From Methanobacteriaceae archaeon (GTDB taxonomy: Archaea > Methanobacteriota > Methanobacteria > Methanobacteriales > Methanobacteriaceae), in assembly GCA_029219465.1 (NCBI GenBank), contig JAQXTL010000002.1, forward strand, positions 1-64,000: a stretch of 64,000 nt of DNA, given 5' to 3'. This document shows, piece by piece, positions 26,544 through 36,032 of this stretch. The notes beneath the pieces are model-generated. The model saw only the letters and a program-made list of their open reading frames with translations, did no database searches and was not told the DNA's origin. The translations under genes and the position numbers were made by a program. Every line of letters begins with the position of its first letter. Positions within the stretch are counted from its first letter, which is position 1.

Positions 26544-27113
26544 TTAATCTTCAATTAATTCATAATATGATTCTTCAGCACAGGATCTGCATACCGGCCT
26601 TCCACCTCTAAGTACATGACGACCGTCAGATACTTTTTCACCACATACAGAACAAAATGTAGTAGTATAAGGCTTGCCTGGCATGTCTCCTGGACCTAAT
26701 TCAATTCTTACTTTATCTACTTTGAATAATTCTTCAGGAGGAGTTCTTCTAAAACGAGCAATCATTTCTTCTTTTGTTTCTTCATCTTTGAACTTTTTAT
26801 TAGCATCAGCGTCAGTAATTCTTAAAGCTTCACCAGTGTCCTGATTGTAGAAAGTAGCTGCAAATTTACCGTAGTACATTTGTTTAAGGCTTCTTTTACC
26901 CATAGAACAGCCAGTTACAGATTGTACTGCATCAGACATACATCTGTCAATTTCTAAAAATACAATTAAATTTTTATTTCTTTTGTTAAGCTCCATTCCG
27001 AGTAATTCCATACCATACATTGCTAATTTAGTTCCAATAGCTATTCCACCACAGACGTGTCCGTGGAATTCTGCTGCTTTTGCTAATTGTTCATCATAAT
27101 CTTGTTCATTCAT
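26544..27113 (-). CDS. FmdE-family protein with C-terminal zinc ribbon
   Basis: 189 residues. The N-terminal FmdE domain shows its signature EFHGHVCGGIAIGTKLA (His17, His19, Cys21 likely metal ligands) and DRCMSDAVQSVTGCSMGK. The C-terminal part is a small zinc ribbon (CSVCGEK ... CRSCAEE). FmdE proteins co-purify or cluster with the molybdenum formylmethanofuran dehydrogenase of methanogens, but their biochemical role is unsettled. GGTGAT lies three bases before the ATG. It is the last gene of an operon with a Fec-type ABC importer, suggesting metal or oxyanion handling. Confidence 0.85.
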   Translation of the reverse strand: MNEQDYDEQLAKAAEFHGHVCGGIAIGTKLAMYGMELLGMELNKRNKNLIVFLEIDRCMSDAVQSVTGCSMGKRSLKQMYYGKFAATFYNQDTGEALRITDADANKKFKDEETKEEMIARFRRTPPEELFKVDKVRIELGPGDMPGKPYTTTFCSVCGEKVSDGRHVLRGGRPVCRSCAEESYYELIED

Positions 27114-27122
27114 ACAATCACC

Positions 27123-27923
27123 TTATAAATCTAATTTTAAATTTGTTTTAAGAGGAACACATACTTTCCTGTTGTCCTCTAATTCAACTAATTTTACATC
27201 AATTGAATATGCTTTTCTTAAATTTTCTTCATTTACAACTTCATCAGGACTTCCAAAGTCAACAAACCCACCATCTTTCATAATAGCTACTTTATTTGAG
27301 CTTAAAAATGTATGATCCGGGAAATGTGAAGACATTATAACGGAAATACCTGCTTTAGCTAAATTATCAACAATTTCTAAAAGTTTAATCTGATTTCCAA
27401 AATCCAAGTGAGAAGTTGGTTCATCCAATATCAATATGTCCGGTTGCTGACACAATATTCTTGCTAAAAAGACCATTTGTCTTTCCCCACCACTTAGATT
27501 GGTATAATCCTTATCTTTGAGATATTCAATACCTAAAGTTTTTAGGGCATTTAGTGCAATTTCAATCTCTTTATCACGAGGTGCATCAGTTAATGCCAAA
27601 TAAGGAGCTCTTCCCATTACAACAACATCAATCACTTTAAATGGAAATGAAGGAGTATGAGTTTGAGGAATATAACCGATATTTCTGGAAATTTCCTTAA
27701 ATGACAATTTTTTAATGTTTTTTCCTTTAATTAGAATTTCACCAGAAGAAATATCATGTAAACCATTAAGACATTTAATCAAAGTAGTTTTTCCAGTCCC
27801 GTTTGGTCCTAAAATACACAATACATCACCTTTATCAAGAGAAAAGCTAATATCAGAGAAAATCTCTTCATCATCATATGAAAATGAGATGTTTTTAACT
27901 TCAAATAACTTATCTACGCCCAT
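27123..27923 (-). CDS. FecE-type ABC transporter, ATP-binding protein
   Basis: 266 residues. Walker A GPNGTGKTT (about 38-46), Q-loop YIPQTHTP, signature LSGGERQM, Walker B ILILDEPTSHLDF and H-loop SSHFPDH are all present. The family imports iron-siderophores, haem, cobalamin or, in the MolBCA case, molybdate/tungstate. It starts within the last codons of the permease gene (10-base overlap) with GAGGG as SD, and is followed at 9 bases by the FmdE gene. Confidence 0.9.
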   Translation of the reverse strand: MGVDKLFEVKNISFSYDDEEIFSDISFSLDKGDVLCILGPNGTGKTTLIKCLNGLHDISSGEILIKGKNIKKLSFKEISRNIGYIPQTHTPSFPFKVIDVVVMGRAPYLALTDAPRDKEIEIALNALKTLGIEYLKDKDYTNLSGGERQMVFLARILCQQPDILILDEPTSHLDFGNQIKLLEIVDNLAKAGISVIMSSHFPDHTFLSSNKVAIMKDGGFVDFGSPDEVVNEENLRKAYSIDVKLVELEDNRKVCVPLKTNLKLDL

Positions 27924-28927
27924 TCTGAATACCCTCTTTTAAGTAAGTATAAAAATATTGGTACTCCAATAATTGCAGTTAAAACACCTATTGGAATTTC
28001 AATTGAAATTAGAGCACGTGAAATATTATCAATCAACAATAAGAAACTTGCACCAAGACTCAAAGATGCTGGAATTAATATTCTGTTATCAGAACCAACG
28101 ACCATACGAGCCATATGTGGAATTACAAGTCCAATCCAACCGATAATACCACTTATAGACACTGCAGCTGAAGTAAGTAAAGTACAACCAATAATAATTA
28201 ATAATCTGACTCTTGAGGGGTTTATACCTAAAGATTGTGCTTCTTCATCACCCATTGCAAGTAAGTTCATATTCCATCTTAAAGCAAATAGGATTATCAT
28301 ACCTAAAGCAACAGGAACTAAAATCATGATTAATTTATCCACAGTTACAGAAGCTAAACTACCCATAAGCCAATATACAATTTCTGGAAGTTTATCATTT
28401 GGATCAGCTACAAATTTTATAGCAGATACCAAAGCACTGAAGAATGCTGAAATAGCAACCCCTGATAAAACTAGCACTAATATTCCACCAGATTTATATG
28501 CTTTTGAAAGCATGTAAGTAATTGAAACAGAAATAATTCCAAAAATAAATGCAAATATTTGAGTAACAACACCAACACCACTTATTAAAATAGCTAATGC
28601 TGCTCCAAATCCTGCACCATTAGATACTCCAAGTAAATCTGAAGATACAAGTGGGTTTTTAAAAATACTTTGAAATGCAACTCCTGCCATTGCAAGAGAA
28701 GAACCAACAACAAAAGCCCCGAGTATCCTTGGAAGCCTAATTTCAAAAACAATAGTTGTTATTGTTGGTGAAACTTCACATTGTGGAAATATCGGACATA
28801 ACAATGTATTTATAACATCAAAAGGAGCTATTGGATATCTTCCAAGCAAAAATGATGCGAAAAATAAAATAATTGGAAGGAAAATTAAAAGTAAAATACT
28901 AATAATTTCCTTTGATTCTTTATCCAT
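27914..28927 (-). CDS. FecCD-type ABC transporter permease
   Basis: 337 residues with about nine or ten transmembrane helices. FecCD features are clear: RLPRILGAFVVGSSLAMAGVAFQ near the N-terminus, LGVSNGAGFGAALAI, and the cytoplasmic coupling loop near GIIGWIGLVIPHMAR. This family serves siderophores, B12 and the molybdate/tungstate importer MolB. It follows the binding-protein gene by 9 bases and overlaps the ATPase gene. Confidence 0.92.
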   Translation of the reverse strand: MDKESKEIISILLLIFLPIILFFASFLLGRYPIAPFDVINTLLCPIFPQCEVSPTITTIVFEIRLPRILGAFVVGSSLAMAGVAFQSIFKNPLVSSDLLGVSNGAGFGAALAILISGVGVVTQIFAFIFGIISVSITYMLSKAYKSGGILVLVLSGVAISAFFSALVSAIKFVADPNDKLPEIVYWLMGSLASVTVDKLIMILVPVALGMIILFALRWNMNLLAMGDEEAQSLGINPSRVRLLIIIGCTLLTSAAVSISGIIGWIGLVIPHMARMVVGSDNRILIPASLSLGASFLLLIDNISRALISIEIPIGVLTAIIGVPIFLYLLKRGYSEWA

Positions 28928-28936
28928 AATTATTAC

Positions 28937-30043
28937 CTACAAGTTTGACTCCTTAAGTCCTGAGCCGGTTAAAATTTCTTTTGCTTGATCATCACTTAAA
29001 TCATAATGATAGAAATTACTGTAGAACTCTTTAGTTGTATCTACCATGTTAATTTCCTTATAATCTTCAGGATAAATGACTTTAGCAGTCCATGGAAGAC
29101 CAATAATCATATTAGCACCAATCGGATTGTCAAACCATTTGAATGGAGATTGTGGAGATACATAAACATCTTTATTTTTAACAGCTTTCAAATGAGCCCA
29201 GTTAGGATTTTTATATACACTATTATAGAAGTCCATATTATTGGTTATAATAACATCAGGATCCCATTTAATTACTTGTTCAATAGATACCTGTACACCA
29301 CCAGTAGTATTTCCCTGATTTAGTGCATCTGCAACATTTTTTCCACCTACACAGTCAATTAACTGACCATGAGCTGCACCGGACGGATAAGTTTTTAAAC
29401 CATCAGAACCAGCGGCATAGAAAACTGTTTTCTTATCACCATCAGATAATTTAGCAGATTTTTCCTCAACCATCTTCAAATATTTGTTATTGAAATCATT
29501 GAGCTGATTTGCTTTGTCTTTAGCACCAATCAAATCACCCATAAATGAAATAGAATTATTTAATGATTTAATATTAACAGTATCCTGAACACCAACAACA
29601 GGAATATCACCAAATTTGCTTTGACGTTCATCAACTATTGACAAATCGTTGTTTCCACCTTCATCAGTAGACTCCAAGACAACATCAGGCTCTGCTGCAA
29701 TAAATTCTTCATAGTTTCCATCCTGTGTACCATACCATCCACCAACAACTGGTAAATTAGCATATTGGAATGGAACATATTTTAATTCTTCATCAGTCCA
29801 TTGGAAATTAACTGCTTTTAATTTGTCTGGAGCAATCATATATACTACAGTAGTCAATGGTGGAGAAGTAGCTATAACATTTTTAACTTCCATAGGAACT
29901 TTTACTGTCCTATTTACCATGTCAGTAATATTTTTAGAACCTTCAACACCATCAGAAGAAGGAGCTAAAAATAACTGAGTAGCAACACCAAGTACTGCTA
30001 AAACAACCAACATTAAAATAATCACTTTAACCTTTTTTTCCAT
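28937..30043 (-). CDS. ABC transporter substrate-binding protein (TroA/FepB superfamily)
   Basis: About 368 residues, starting at the ATG at 30041-30043, with GGGGGA four bases before it; an upstream TTG would lie on that SD. An N-terminal membrane anchor (VIILMLVVLAVLGVATQLFL) has no lipobox Cys. The lobes follow the periplasmic-binding PF01497 pattern: DMVNRTVKVPMEVKNVIAT, EEFIAAEPDVVLES and IEQVIKWDPDVIITNN. It gives the importer its specificity, but the ligand cannot be read from sequence. Neighbouring FmdE makes molybdate or tungstate at least as likely as iron. Confidence 0.88.
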   Translation of the reverse strand: MEKKVKVIILMLVVLAVLGVATQLFLAPSSDGVEGSKNITDMVNRTVKVPMEVKNVIATSPPLTTVVYMIAPDKLKAVNFQWTDEELKYVPFQYANLPVVGGWYGTQDGNYEEFIAAEPDVVLESTDEGGNNDLSIVDERQSKFGDIPVVGVQDTVNIKSLNNSISFMGDLIGAKDKANQLNDFNNKYLKMVEEKSAKLSDGDKKTVFYAAGSDGLKTYPSGAAHGQLIDCVGGKNVADALNQGNTTGGVQVSIEQVIKWDPDVIITNNMDFYNSVYKNPNWAHLKAVKNKDVYVSPQSPFKWFDNPIGANMIIGLPWTAKVIYPEDYKEINMVDTTKEFYSNFYHYDLSDDQAKEILTGSGLKESNL

Positions 30044-30308
30044 TAAATCCCCCAAAAAAATATTTCGATGTTACTATTTATTCACCAAGACATTAAAAAA
30101 GTTTTCCATAAAATTTTAAATAAAAAATAATTAAAAAAATTGGTTGAAAATTAAATTTAGCAATTATAAATTTACTTAATTAGAAATTGGATAAAAAATA
30201 TATTGAATTAATGGAAAATAAACAAAAATCACGTTATTAATTAATTAACAACGACAATACTAAAACTATAAAATATTTAAAGTTCTAATATAAAACAGAG
30301 GTGTAAAA

Positions 30309-30716
30309 ATGTCAGATATCAAAAAAATAGACGAATTATTATCTAAAGCAGAAGTATTCTACCTTGCAACCGTTGATGGAGATAAACCAAAAGTAAGACC
30401 TCTTGGATTCCATTTACTCCACGAAGACAAAATCTATTTTGGAATAGGTACATTTAAAGATGCTTATAAACAAATTGAAAACAATCCTAACGTTGAGATA
30501 AGTGCATGGGATGGAGAACATATCTTAAGATATTATGGAGTTGCTGATTTAACCAAAAATGAAGAAGTAGTCGAAAAAGCTTTCGAATTAATGCCAGAAA
30601 TAGGTGAAATATACAAATCAAATGGCTGGGAAATGGGCGTATTTTTCCTTAATGATGCAACTGCAGAAATTAGAAATATGTTTGCTGTAGAAGAATCATG
30701 TGAATTTAAATATTAA
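30309..30716 (+). CDS. Pyridoxamine 5'-phosphate oxidase-like flavin-binding protein
   Basis: 135 residues with the split-barrel FMN-binding fold: FYLATVDGDKPKVRPLGFHLL near the N-terminus, IYFGIGTFKDAYKQIENNPNVEI in the middle and EIRNMFAVEE near the end. Archaeal members of this group bind FMN or F420 and their substrates are usually unknown. GAGGTG precedes the ATG by about six bases, with a TATA-like TATAAAATATTTAAA about 40 bases upstream. It ends inside a perfect hairpin shared with the next gene. Confidence 0.85.
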   Translation: MSDIKKIDELLSKAEVFYLATVDGDKPKVRPLGFHLLHEDKIYFGIGTFKDAYKQIENNPNVEISAWDGEHILRYYGVADLTKNEEVVEKAFELMPEIGEIYKSNGWEMGVFFLNDATAEIRNMFAVEESCEFKY

Positions 30717-30734
30717 TGTTTAAAACATTAATAT
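30710..30734. terminator. Perfect bidirectional terminator hairpin
   Basis: ATATTAATGTTT and AAACATTAATAT form 12-base arms around a single base. The stop codons of both convergent genes lie in it, and a T-run (CTATTTTTTATT) follows on the plus strand. Confidence 0.75.
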
Positions 30735-31348
30735 CTATTTTTTATTATTTCCAATGCATTTGATGCTCTTGGAACACCAATATATGGTAATATTGCTCTT
30801 AAAACTGAAATTAATTTTTCCCCATCATTACCAACAGCTAAATTAGATTCAATATTGGATTCAAGTTGATTTTCACATCCACCATGAGATACAAGAAGAG
30901 AAAATGCAATTAACTGTTTTTCGCACTCGCTTAAACCACCATCATAAATATCATCAAAGCAGAAACTTTCAAAATGATTTTTATTTACTTCATCTTTAGC
31001 AACATACTGGCTTTCAAGAGGATACTCGATATCTTTCATGTCAAATACTTTAGATACAACACCAAAGAAGTTATGTGCTTTTCCAAATCCAACATAAACA
31101 ACTGACTGGTAAAGCAATTGTTTTACTTCAACAGGAGTTATATCCATATCCAAAGAAGCTTTTAAAATCTTTTTAAAAGCTTTAGGTGACTGACAGCCAA
31201 TTAATGAGGCCAATATAACTAAAATAGATTCTTTTTTTGATAATAATGAATTTTCAAAAACTTCCTCAAATGCAAAGTTTTCAAATTTTTCATGAAATTC
31301 AGGATCTCTTTTTTTAAAAGCAGTAAAATAAGCAAACAATTCTTTCAT
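30728..31348 (-). CDS. Carboxymuconolactone decarboxylase / AhpD-like protein
   Basis: 206 residues with two copies of the CMD helical domain (about 35-95 and 130-200). The first contains ESILVILASLIGCQSPKAFKKILKASLDMDITPVEVKQLLYQSVVYVGFGKA, the standard CMD arrangement, although the redox CxxC of AhpD is absent: only a single Cys appears in the IGCQS position. It may be a decarboxylase-like or structural relative without peroxidase-partner activity. No clear SD precedes the ATG, which may be leaderless. Confidence 0.75.
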   Translation of the reverse strand: MKELFAYFTAFKKRDPEFHEKFENFAFEEVFENSLLSKKESILVILASLIGCQSPKAFKKILKASLDMDITPVEVKQLLYQSVVYVGFGKAHNFFGVVSKVFDMKDIEYPLESQYVAKDEVNKNHFESFCFDDIYDGGLSECEKQLIAFSLLVSHGGCENQLESNIESNLAVGNDGEKLISVLRAILPYIGVPRASNALEIIKNRY

Positions 31349-31414
31349 GAAAATAGTATTTAATAATAATATATAATAAAATTATTGAAAAAAAGAAAAA
31401 TTAATAAAGAAGAA

Positions 31415-31528
31415 TTAATCTCCTTTATTCCAGTTTACAATACCATAACCAACGCATAAAGCAGTAGATAGGATAATTCCAACATATACTCCCCAAATCA
31501 TTGGGTCTTCAATTCCTAAAAATCCCAT
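31415..31528 (-). CDS. Symporter small accessory protein (37 residues)
   Basis: A 37-residue protein starting MGFLGIEDPMIWGVYVG, with one transmembrane helix (WGVYVGIILSTALCVGYGIV) and a short NWNKGD tail. Its ATG shares a base with the stop of the symporter gene (TAATG), the coupling expected for a small subunit. Small one-helix proteins encoded directly after SSS-type symporters are a known pattern and this matches it closely, including the ED-P-x-W start. Confidence 0.8.
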   Translation of the reverse strand: MGFLGIEDPMIWGVYVGIILSTALCVGYGIVNWNKGD

Positions 31529-33138
31529 TATGCATCACTTCCTTTATTATCGATGTTTTCAAATGCTTTATCAATAACTTCTTGTTCAAGAGGTTTTGTA
31601 AGTAAACTTACAACAATTGTAAATAAAGCAGAGATAGGTACTGCAATTAACATTACATCAATAAACGGCCATGGTGCTGCAGGAAGTAAAGTTTCTACTC
31701 CGAAAATGAATTTACAAATTCCAAGTCCTACAGCAGTCTTTTTGAATACAAACATTAACCAGAATAAGCTGACAAATGTTCCGGATACAATTCCTGAAAT
31801 AGCTCCGAGTCTTGTAACTCCTTTCCAGTAAAGAGCAGCCAAGAACACTGGTAAAAATGCTGCTGCACAGATTTCAAAGAACAAACTTGTTCCGAGTGCA
31901 ACTACACTTCCAGGAAGTATGAATGCCATTACTAATGCTAAGACAATAGCTATTAAAATACCGATTCTTGTAATAGTTACCTGATCTACAGGTTGTTTGG
32001 TTTTGTCTCTTAAAGTTCCGTAGATATCTACACCAAAGGAAGTACCTTGAGTGTGTAATTGTGAAGATATTGTAGACATTGCTGCTGCAATTAATGAAAG
32101 TAAGAAAACATATACAAACCATTCAGGTAATGCCATGGTAATAAATGTTGGAATAACTTTATCAATGTTTCCTCCAACAACATCTACTGCGATTTTACCT
32201 AATTTATCAAAGAAGTATACATTTGATAAAGCTCCAACGATATAAGCAGTAGTTGGCATGATTGCAATGAAAATACCACCAATTAAAACAGATCTGTTTA
32301 ATTCTTTGTCGGATTTAACAGTCATGAATCTTACAATTAATGAAGGTTGAGCAAGAACCCCAATACCTACACCAATAAGGGTTGAAGATACAAGTGACCA
32401 CCAGAATGGAGTTCCAAATTCCGGAAATGCTGTCCATCCTGTTCCTCCTGTTGCAGTAGCACTGGCCGGATAGAGATGTACCATGTTTGTTAATGCTGAG
32501 TTTGCATTTTCAACACCACCAAACATCCAATATACGAATACAAGCAAGAATACCATAGCTACTACCATAATACTTCCTTGCAATGCATCAGTATACATTA
32601 CACCACGAATACCTCCGAACAATACATAGAATGTAATAATAATTGATAATATGAGAAGTGCAATACTGAAATTAATCAAAAGAGATGATTCCAAGAATCT
32701 TGCAGCTCCAATCAATACAACAGCTGCATAAAGTGGCATTGCACAAAAGATAATCAATCCAGAGAAATAGTGGATAAATTTACTGTTGAAACGTTTACCT
32801 AAAAATTCAGGAAATGTTAATGAATCAAGAGCATGTCCCATTCTACGAGTTCTTTTACCTAAAAATACAAATGCTATGAATACACCGACAATGATGTTTA
32901 AGAATGCTAACCATAAAACACTCATACCATATTGACTTGCAACTCCCCCAAAACCGACGATAGCTGCTGTCGAGATGAATGTCGCACCATAACTCATTGC
33001 CATGATGAAAGGATGTGTATCCTTACCAGCAAGCATGAAATCCTCAGATGAATTTGTTTTTTTGTATGCGTAATACCCAACAAATACAAGTGCGAATATG
33101 TAAAGTATAAATACGATTGTTAAAATCATTACGTCCAT
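31528..33138 (-). CDS. Sodium:solute symporter family protein
   Basis: 536 residues with about 13 transmembrane helices. SSS-family motifs include YYAYKKTNSSEDFMLAGKD after TM1, YGATFISTAAIVGFGG in the unwound TM2 region, and the GGIRGVMYTDALQG signature. Members carry proline, pantothenate, acetate or other small acids with sodium; the substrate is not clear here. GAGGT lies before the ATG. A small accessory protein is encoded at its 3' end, so both subunits probably come from one transcript. Confidence 0.9.
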   Translation of the reverse strand: MDVMILTIVFILYIFALVFVGYYAYKKTNSSEDFMLAGKDTHPFIMAMSYGATFISTAAIVGFGGVASQYGMSVLWLAFLNIIVGVFIAFVFLGKRTRRMGHALDSLTFPEFLGKRFNSKFIHYFSGLIIFCAMPLYAAVVLIGAARFLESSLLINFSIALLILSIIITFYVLFGGIRGVMYTDALQGSIMVVAMVFLLVFVYWMFGGVENANSALTNMVHLYPASATATGGTGWTAFPEFGTPFWWSLVSSTLIGVGIGVLAQPSLIVRFMTVKSDKELNRSVLIGGIFIAIMPTTAYIVGALSNVYFFDKLGKIAVDVVGGNIDKVIPTFITMALPEWFVYVFLLSLIAAAMSTISSQLHTQGTSFGVDIYGTLRDKTKQPVDQVTITRIGILIAIVLALVMAFILPGSVVALGTSLFFEICAAAFLPVFLAALYWKGVTRLGAISGIVSGTFVSLFWLMFVFKKTAVGLGICKFIFGVETLLPAAPWPFIDVMLIAVPISALFTIVVSLLTKPLEQEVIDKAFENIDNKGSDA

Positions 33139-33220
33139 AAATAATACCTCAAAATAGAAATATACATTAATAATTATCTAATTAGTAGGTATATAAATAT
33201 TGCTTAAAATGGCCATAATT

Positions 33221-34024
33221 TCACGAATTACAACTAATTATACGATAATTAACATTTCTAACCGTTCCACATACAATTCCATCATAATTATACTTAAATA
33301 ACAAAGATATTGACTCATCCAATGTTAATTCAACACTTTTTTCAAGAAAAATCTGAATATTCAAATCACATAACATTTGAGTATAGATCACATTTTTTAA
33401 TTTTTCAGCATTTTTTAAATCAATATCTTTTAATTCATTAACCATCTTAAGACAGTCATCATATTTTTTAGAAAAAACCTTAAGCACAAATGGAACCATC
33501 ATAGTCGCAAAATCATCAAAATTTTGATCTAAAAGCATGTTTCCACATTCATTCATCATTTGCTTATCATCTATAAATGTTGAAAGCAGTGATTTTTCAA
33601 GAAGTGCACCAACATGATTTTCATCAATTTCCAAAATCATATTACAATATTTTAAGGATTTTTCATACTTTTTAATTAAAGTACATAGCTTCATCAAATC
33701 AGATAGCTCATCTGTATTGCATATATCAACAATTCGTTCAACATTATCAAGAGCACTACCCATATTACTTAAATCATCTAAAAAATAATGACATTTAGTT
33801 TTATCTATCCAAAACAATAATGCATAAGGATTATCACAAATCAGGAGATTTATAATTGTTAGTGCATCACTAAAGCATCCCAAATTCATTAAACAGTTAT
33901 ATTTAAGCATTAAAGCAAATTTGTAATCCTCATCATCACTTCCAATTTCTTCTAAAATATCCAGTGCCTGTTCAAAATTTCCCCCATCAAATTCCCCCAT
34001 AGACTGTTTTAGCTTTAAATTCAA
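33221..34024 (-). CDS. Tetratricopeptide-repeat protein
   Basis: 267 residues made largely of TPR-like helical pairs (e.g. GGNFEQALDILEEIGSDDEDYKFALMLKYNCLMNLGCFSDALTIINLLI and KYEKSLKYCNMILEIDENHVGALLEKSLL), so probably a protein-protein interaction module. The start is TTG: GGTGAT lies three bases before it, the common arrangement in this genome, and no ATG is near. Partner unknown. Confidence 0.7.
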   Translation of the reverse strand: MNLKLKQSMGEFDGGNFEQALDILEEIGSDDEDYKFALMLKYNCLMNLGCFSDALTIINLLICDNPYALLFWIDKTKCHYFLDDLSNMGSALDNVERIVDICNTDELSDLMKLCTLIKKYEKSLKYCNMILEIDENHVGALLEKSLLSTFIDDKQMMNECGNMLLDQNFDDFATMMVPFVLKVFSKKYDDCLKMVNELKDIDLKNAEKLKNVIYTQMLCDLNIQIFLEKSVELTLDESISLLFKYNYDGIVCGTVRNVNYRIISCNS

Positions 34025-34154
34025 ATAATCACCAATTTAATTTAAATTAAAGTATTATAAATAGTTTTTTTGAAAAATAAAATAAAAATTAATCTTTATT
34101 TATGATTTTACACTCTTAAAACAATAATAAAGCCAATCAATTATACAAAAGAAC

Positions 34155-34170
34155 AAATATTTATAATAAC
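34155..34170 (+). promoter_or_regulatory. TATA box of the aryl-CoA ligase operon
   Basis: AAATATTTATAATAAC, a good archaeal TATA element about 50-60 bases before the ligase start codon, with GTGAT three bases before that ATG. Confidence 0.45.
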
Positions 34171-34218
34171 CAACACAAATAATTAAACATAGTGAAAAAA
34201 TGATAAACTAGTGATACT

Positions 34219-35520
34219 ATGTTTTGGGATAAAAAAGCCGAATGTATGAGTAAAGATGAAAAAGAAAAAGTACAGCTCGAAAGACTTCAAAAGACTGTAA
34301 AACTCGCATATGAAAATGTAGAGTTTTATAAAAAAAGATTTGATGAAATCGGTTTGAAACCAGAAGATATCAAAACCTTAGAAGATATTGAAAAAATACC
34401 ATTTACTACAAAAAGCGATTTAAGAGAAGCTTACCCATTAGGATTACTTGCAGTTCCTCGTGAAGACATCGTAGAAATTCACGCATCATCCGGAACAACT
34501 GGAAAACCAACAGTTACTGCATACACCCAAAATGATTTAGATATTTGGGGAGAATGTATTGCACGTGGTCTTAAAATGACTGGAGCTGAAAAAGATAACA
34601 TTATTCAAAACGCATACGGATACGGATTATTCACAGGAGGATTTGGAATTCACCACGGAGGAAACAAAATGGGTGCAATTACAGTACCTATCTCTGCAGG
34701 AAATACCAAAAGACAACTTGATACTATGGTTGATTTCCAAAGTGATATCTTAACCTGTACTCCTTCTTATGCAATGTACCTTGGAGAATCCCGTGAAAAA
34801 GCAGGAATCCCATTAGAAGACATTAATTTAAAAGCAGGAATCCACGGAGCTGAAATGTGGACTGACGAAATGAGAAAAAGAATTGAAGCATCTCTTGGAA
34901 TTAAAACCTACAACATTTATGGTTTAACAGAAGTTATGGGACCTGGAGTTGCTCAGGAATGTGGTGAACAAGATGGAATGCACATTCAAGATGATCATTT
35001 CTATCCTGAAATCATTAACCCTGAAACCGGTGAAACCTTAGATTATGGTGAAAAAGGAGAACTTGTTTTAACTTCCTTAACCAAAACTGGAATGCCTATT
35101 TTAAGATTCAGAACCAAAGACTTAACTTCATTAGTTGGTGAAACCTGTGGATGTGGAAGAACCACCGTTAGAATGACCAGAATCACCGGTAGAAGTGACG
35201 ACATGTTAAAAATCAAAGGTGTAATGGTATTCCCATCTCAAATTGAAAAAGCGTTACTTAAAATCGAAGGAATCAGTCCAAACTACATGATTCATGTAAC
35301 AAGACCGGATATTTTAGATGAAGTAGAAGTTAAAGTTGAAGCATCAAAAGAATTGTTCTTCGATGAAATGAAAGAAATGGAAAAAGTTGAAAAACAAATC
35401 CAAGCTTCCATCAGATCTGAAACCGGACTTAGAGTCGATGTAACAATCTGTGAACCTGAAACCCTTCCAAGAAGTGAAGGTAAAGCAGTTCGTGTAATTG
35501 ATGAAAGGAATTTTGAATAA
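34219..35520 (+). CDS. Phenylacetate-CoA ligase family protein (PaaK / F390 synthetase type)
   Basis: 433 residues. The AMP-binding motif is [16 protein letters not shown] (about 93-107), followed by [18 protein letters not shown] and the C-terminal [24 protein letters not shown] swivel domain. The family activates aryl acids to CoA thioesters; in methanogens close relatives are called coenzyme F390 synthetase. The gene is followed at 9 bases by an ACT-domain gene and then converges on iorAB, which makes aryl-acetyl-CoA from aryl pyruvates or runs the reverse. An arylacetate ligase is therefore the preferred reading. Confidence 0.88.
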   Translation: MFWDKKAECMSKDEKEKVQLERLQKTVKLAYENVEFYKKRFDEIGLKPEDIKTLEDIEKIPFTTKSDLREAYPLGLLAVPREDIVEIHASSGTTGKPTVTAYTQNDLDIWGECIARGLKMTGAEKDNIIQNAYGYGLFTGGFGIHHGGNKMGAITVPISAGNTKRQLDTMVDFQSDILTCTPSYAMYLGESREKAGIPLEDINLKAGIHGAEMWTDEMRKRIEASLGIKTYNIYGLTEVMGPGVAQECGEQDGMHIQDDHFYPEIINPETGETLDYGEKGELVLTSLTKTGMPILRFRTKDLTSLVGETCGCGRTTVRMTRITGRSDDMLKIKGVMVFPSQIEKALLKIEGISPNYMIHVTRPDILDEVEVKVEASKELFFDEMKEMEKVEKQIQASIRSETGLRVDVTICEPETLPRSEGKAVRVIDERNFE

Positions 35521-35529
35521 GGTGATAGC

Positions 35530-35961
35530 ATGGCAGTAAAACAAATTTCAATTTTTATAGAAAACAAAGAAGGTAGAATTAAAAAAGCAATCGACACTTT
35601 AGCACAACAAAACATTAATATCCGTGCTCTTTCAATTGCAGATACTACAAAATATGGAATTTTAAGATTGATTGTTTCTGATAACAAAAAAGCTATCGCT
35701 GCACTCGAAGACAACGGTTTTGTTGTAAGAGAAAATGAAGTTATCATCATAGCAGTTCCAGATGAACCTAACGGATTAAACTCAACATTAGCAGTATTTG
35801 ATGAAAAAGGAATCAATTTAGAATACTTATATGCATTTGTAAGTTCTAAAACTGATGAAGCTATTGTTGTTATGAGATTAGAAAATATGGACCAAGCTAT
35901 TGAAGCATTACAAGATAGTGACGTTTCCATATTAGATGAAAACGATATTAAAAACTTATAG
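35530..35961 (+). CDS. Tandem ACT-domain protein
   Basis: 143 residues, two ACT domains (about 3-67 and 70-140): KQISIFIENKEGRIKKAIDTLAQQNINIRALSI and then EPNGLNSTLAVFDEKGINLEYLYAFV. ACT domains bind amino acids and regulate enzymes. Proteins of this stand-alone type often follow aryl-CoA ligases in archaea and bacteria, so an aromatic amino acid is the likely ligand. GGTGAT lies three bases before the ATG, 9 bases after the ligase stop. Confidence 0.88.
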   Translation: MAVKQISIFIENKEGRIKKAIDTLAQQNINIRALSIADTTKYGILRLIVSDNKKAIAALEDNGFVVRENEVIIIAVPDEPNGLNSTLAVFDEKGINLEYLYAFVSSKTDEAIVVMRLENMDQAIEALQDSDVSILDENDIKNL

Positions 35962-35981
35962 AAAAGATTTAATCTTTTCTA
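35959..35981. terminator. Terminator hairpin after the ACT gene
   Basis: TAGAAAAGAT and ATCTTTTCTA form 10-base arms around a 3-base loop, starting at the stop codon of the ACT gene and followed by a T-run (CTATTTTTT). Confidence 0.7.
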
Positions 35982-36032
35982 AACTATTTTTTATTAAAAT
36001 TTATTTAAAAAAAAAAGAATAAAAAAAGATAG

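Noticed and set aside
35292-35930. 212-residue antisense frame over the ligase/ACT boundary
   Set aside because: It is opposite two clear genes, with Ser/Leu-rich antisense composition and no recognisable family.
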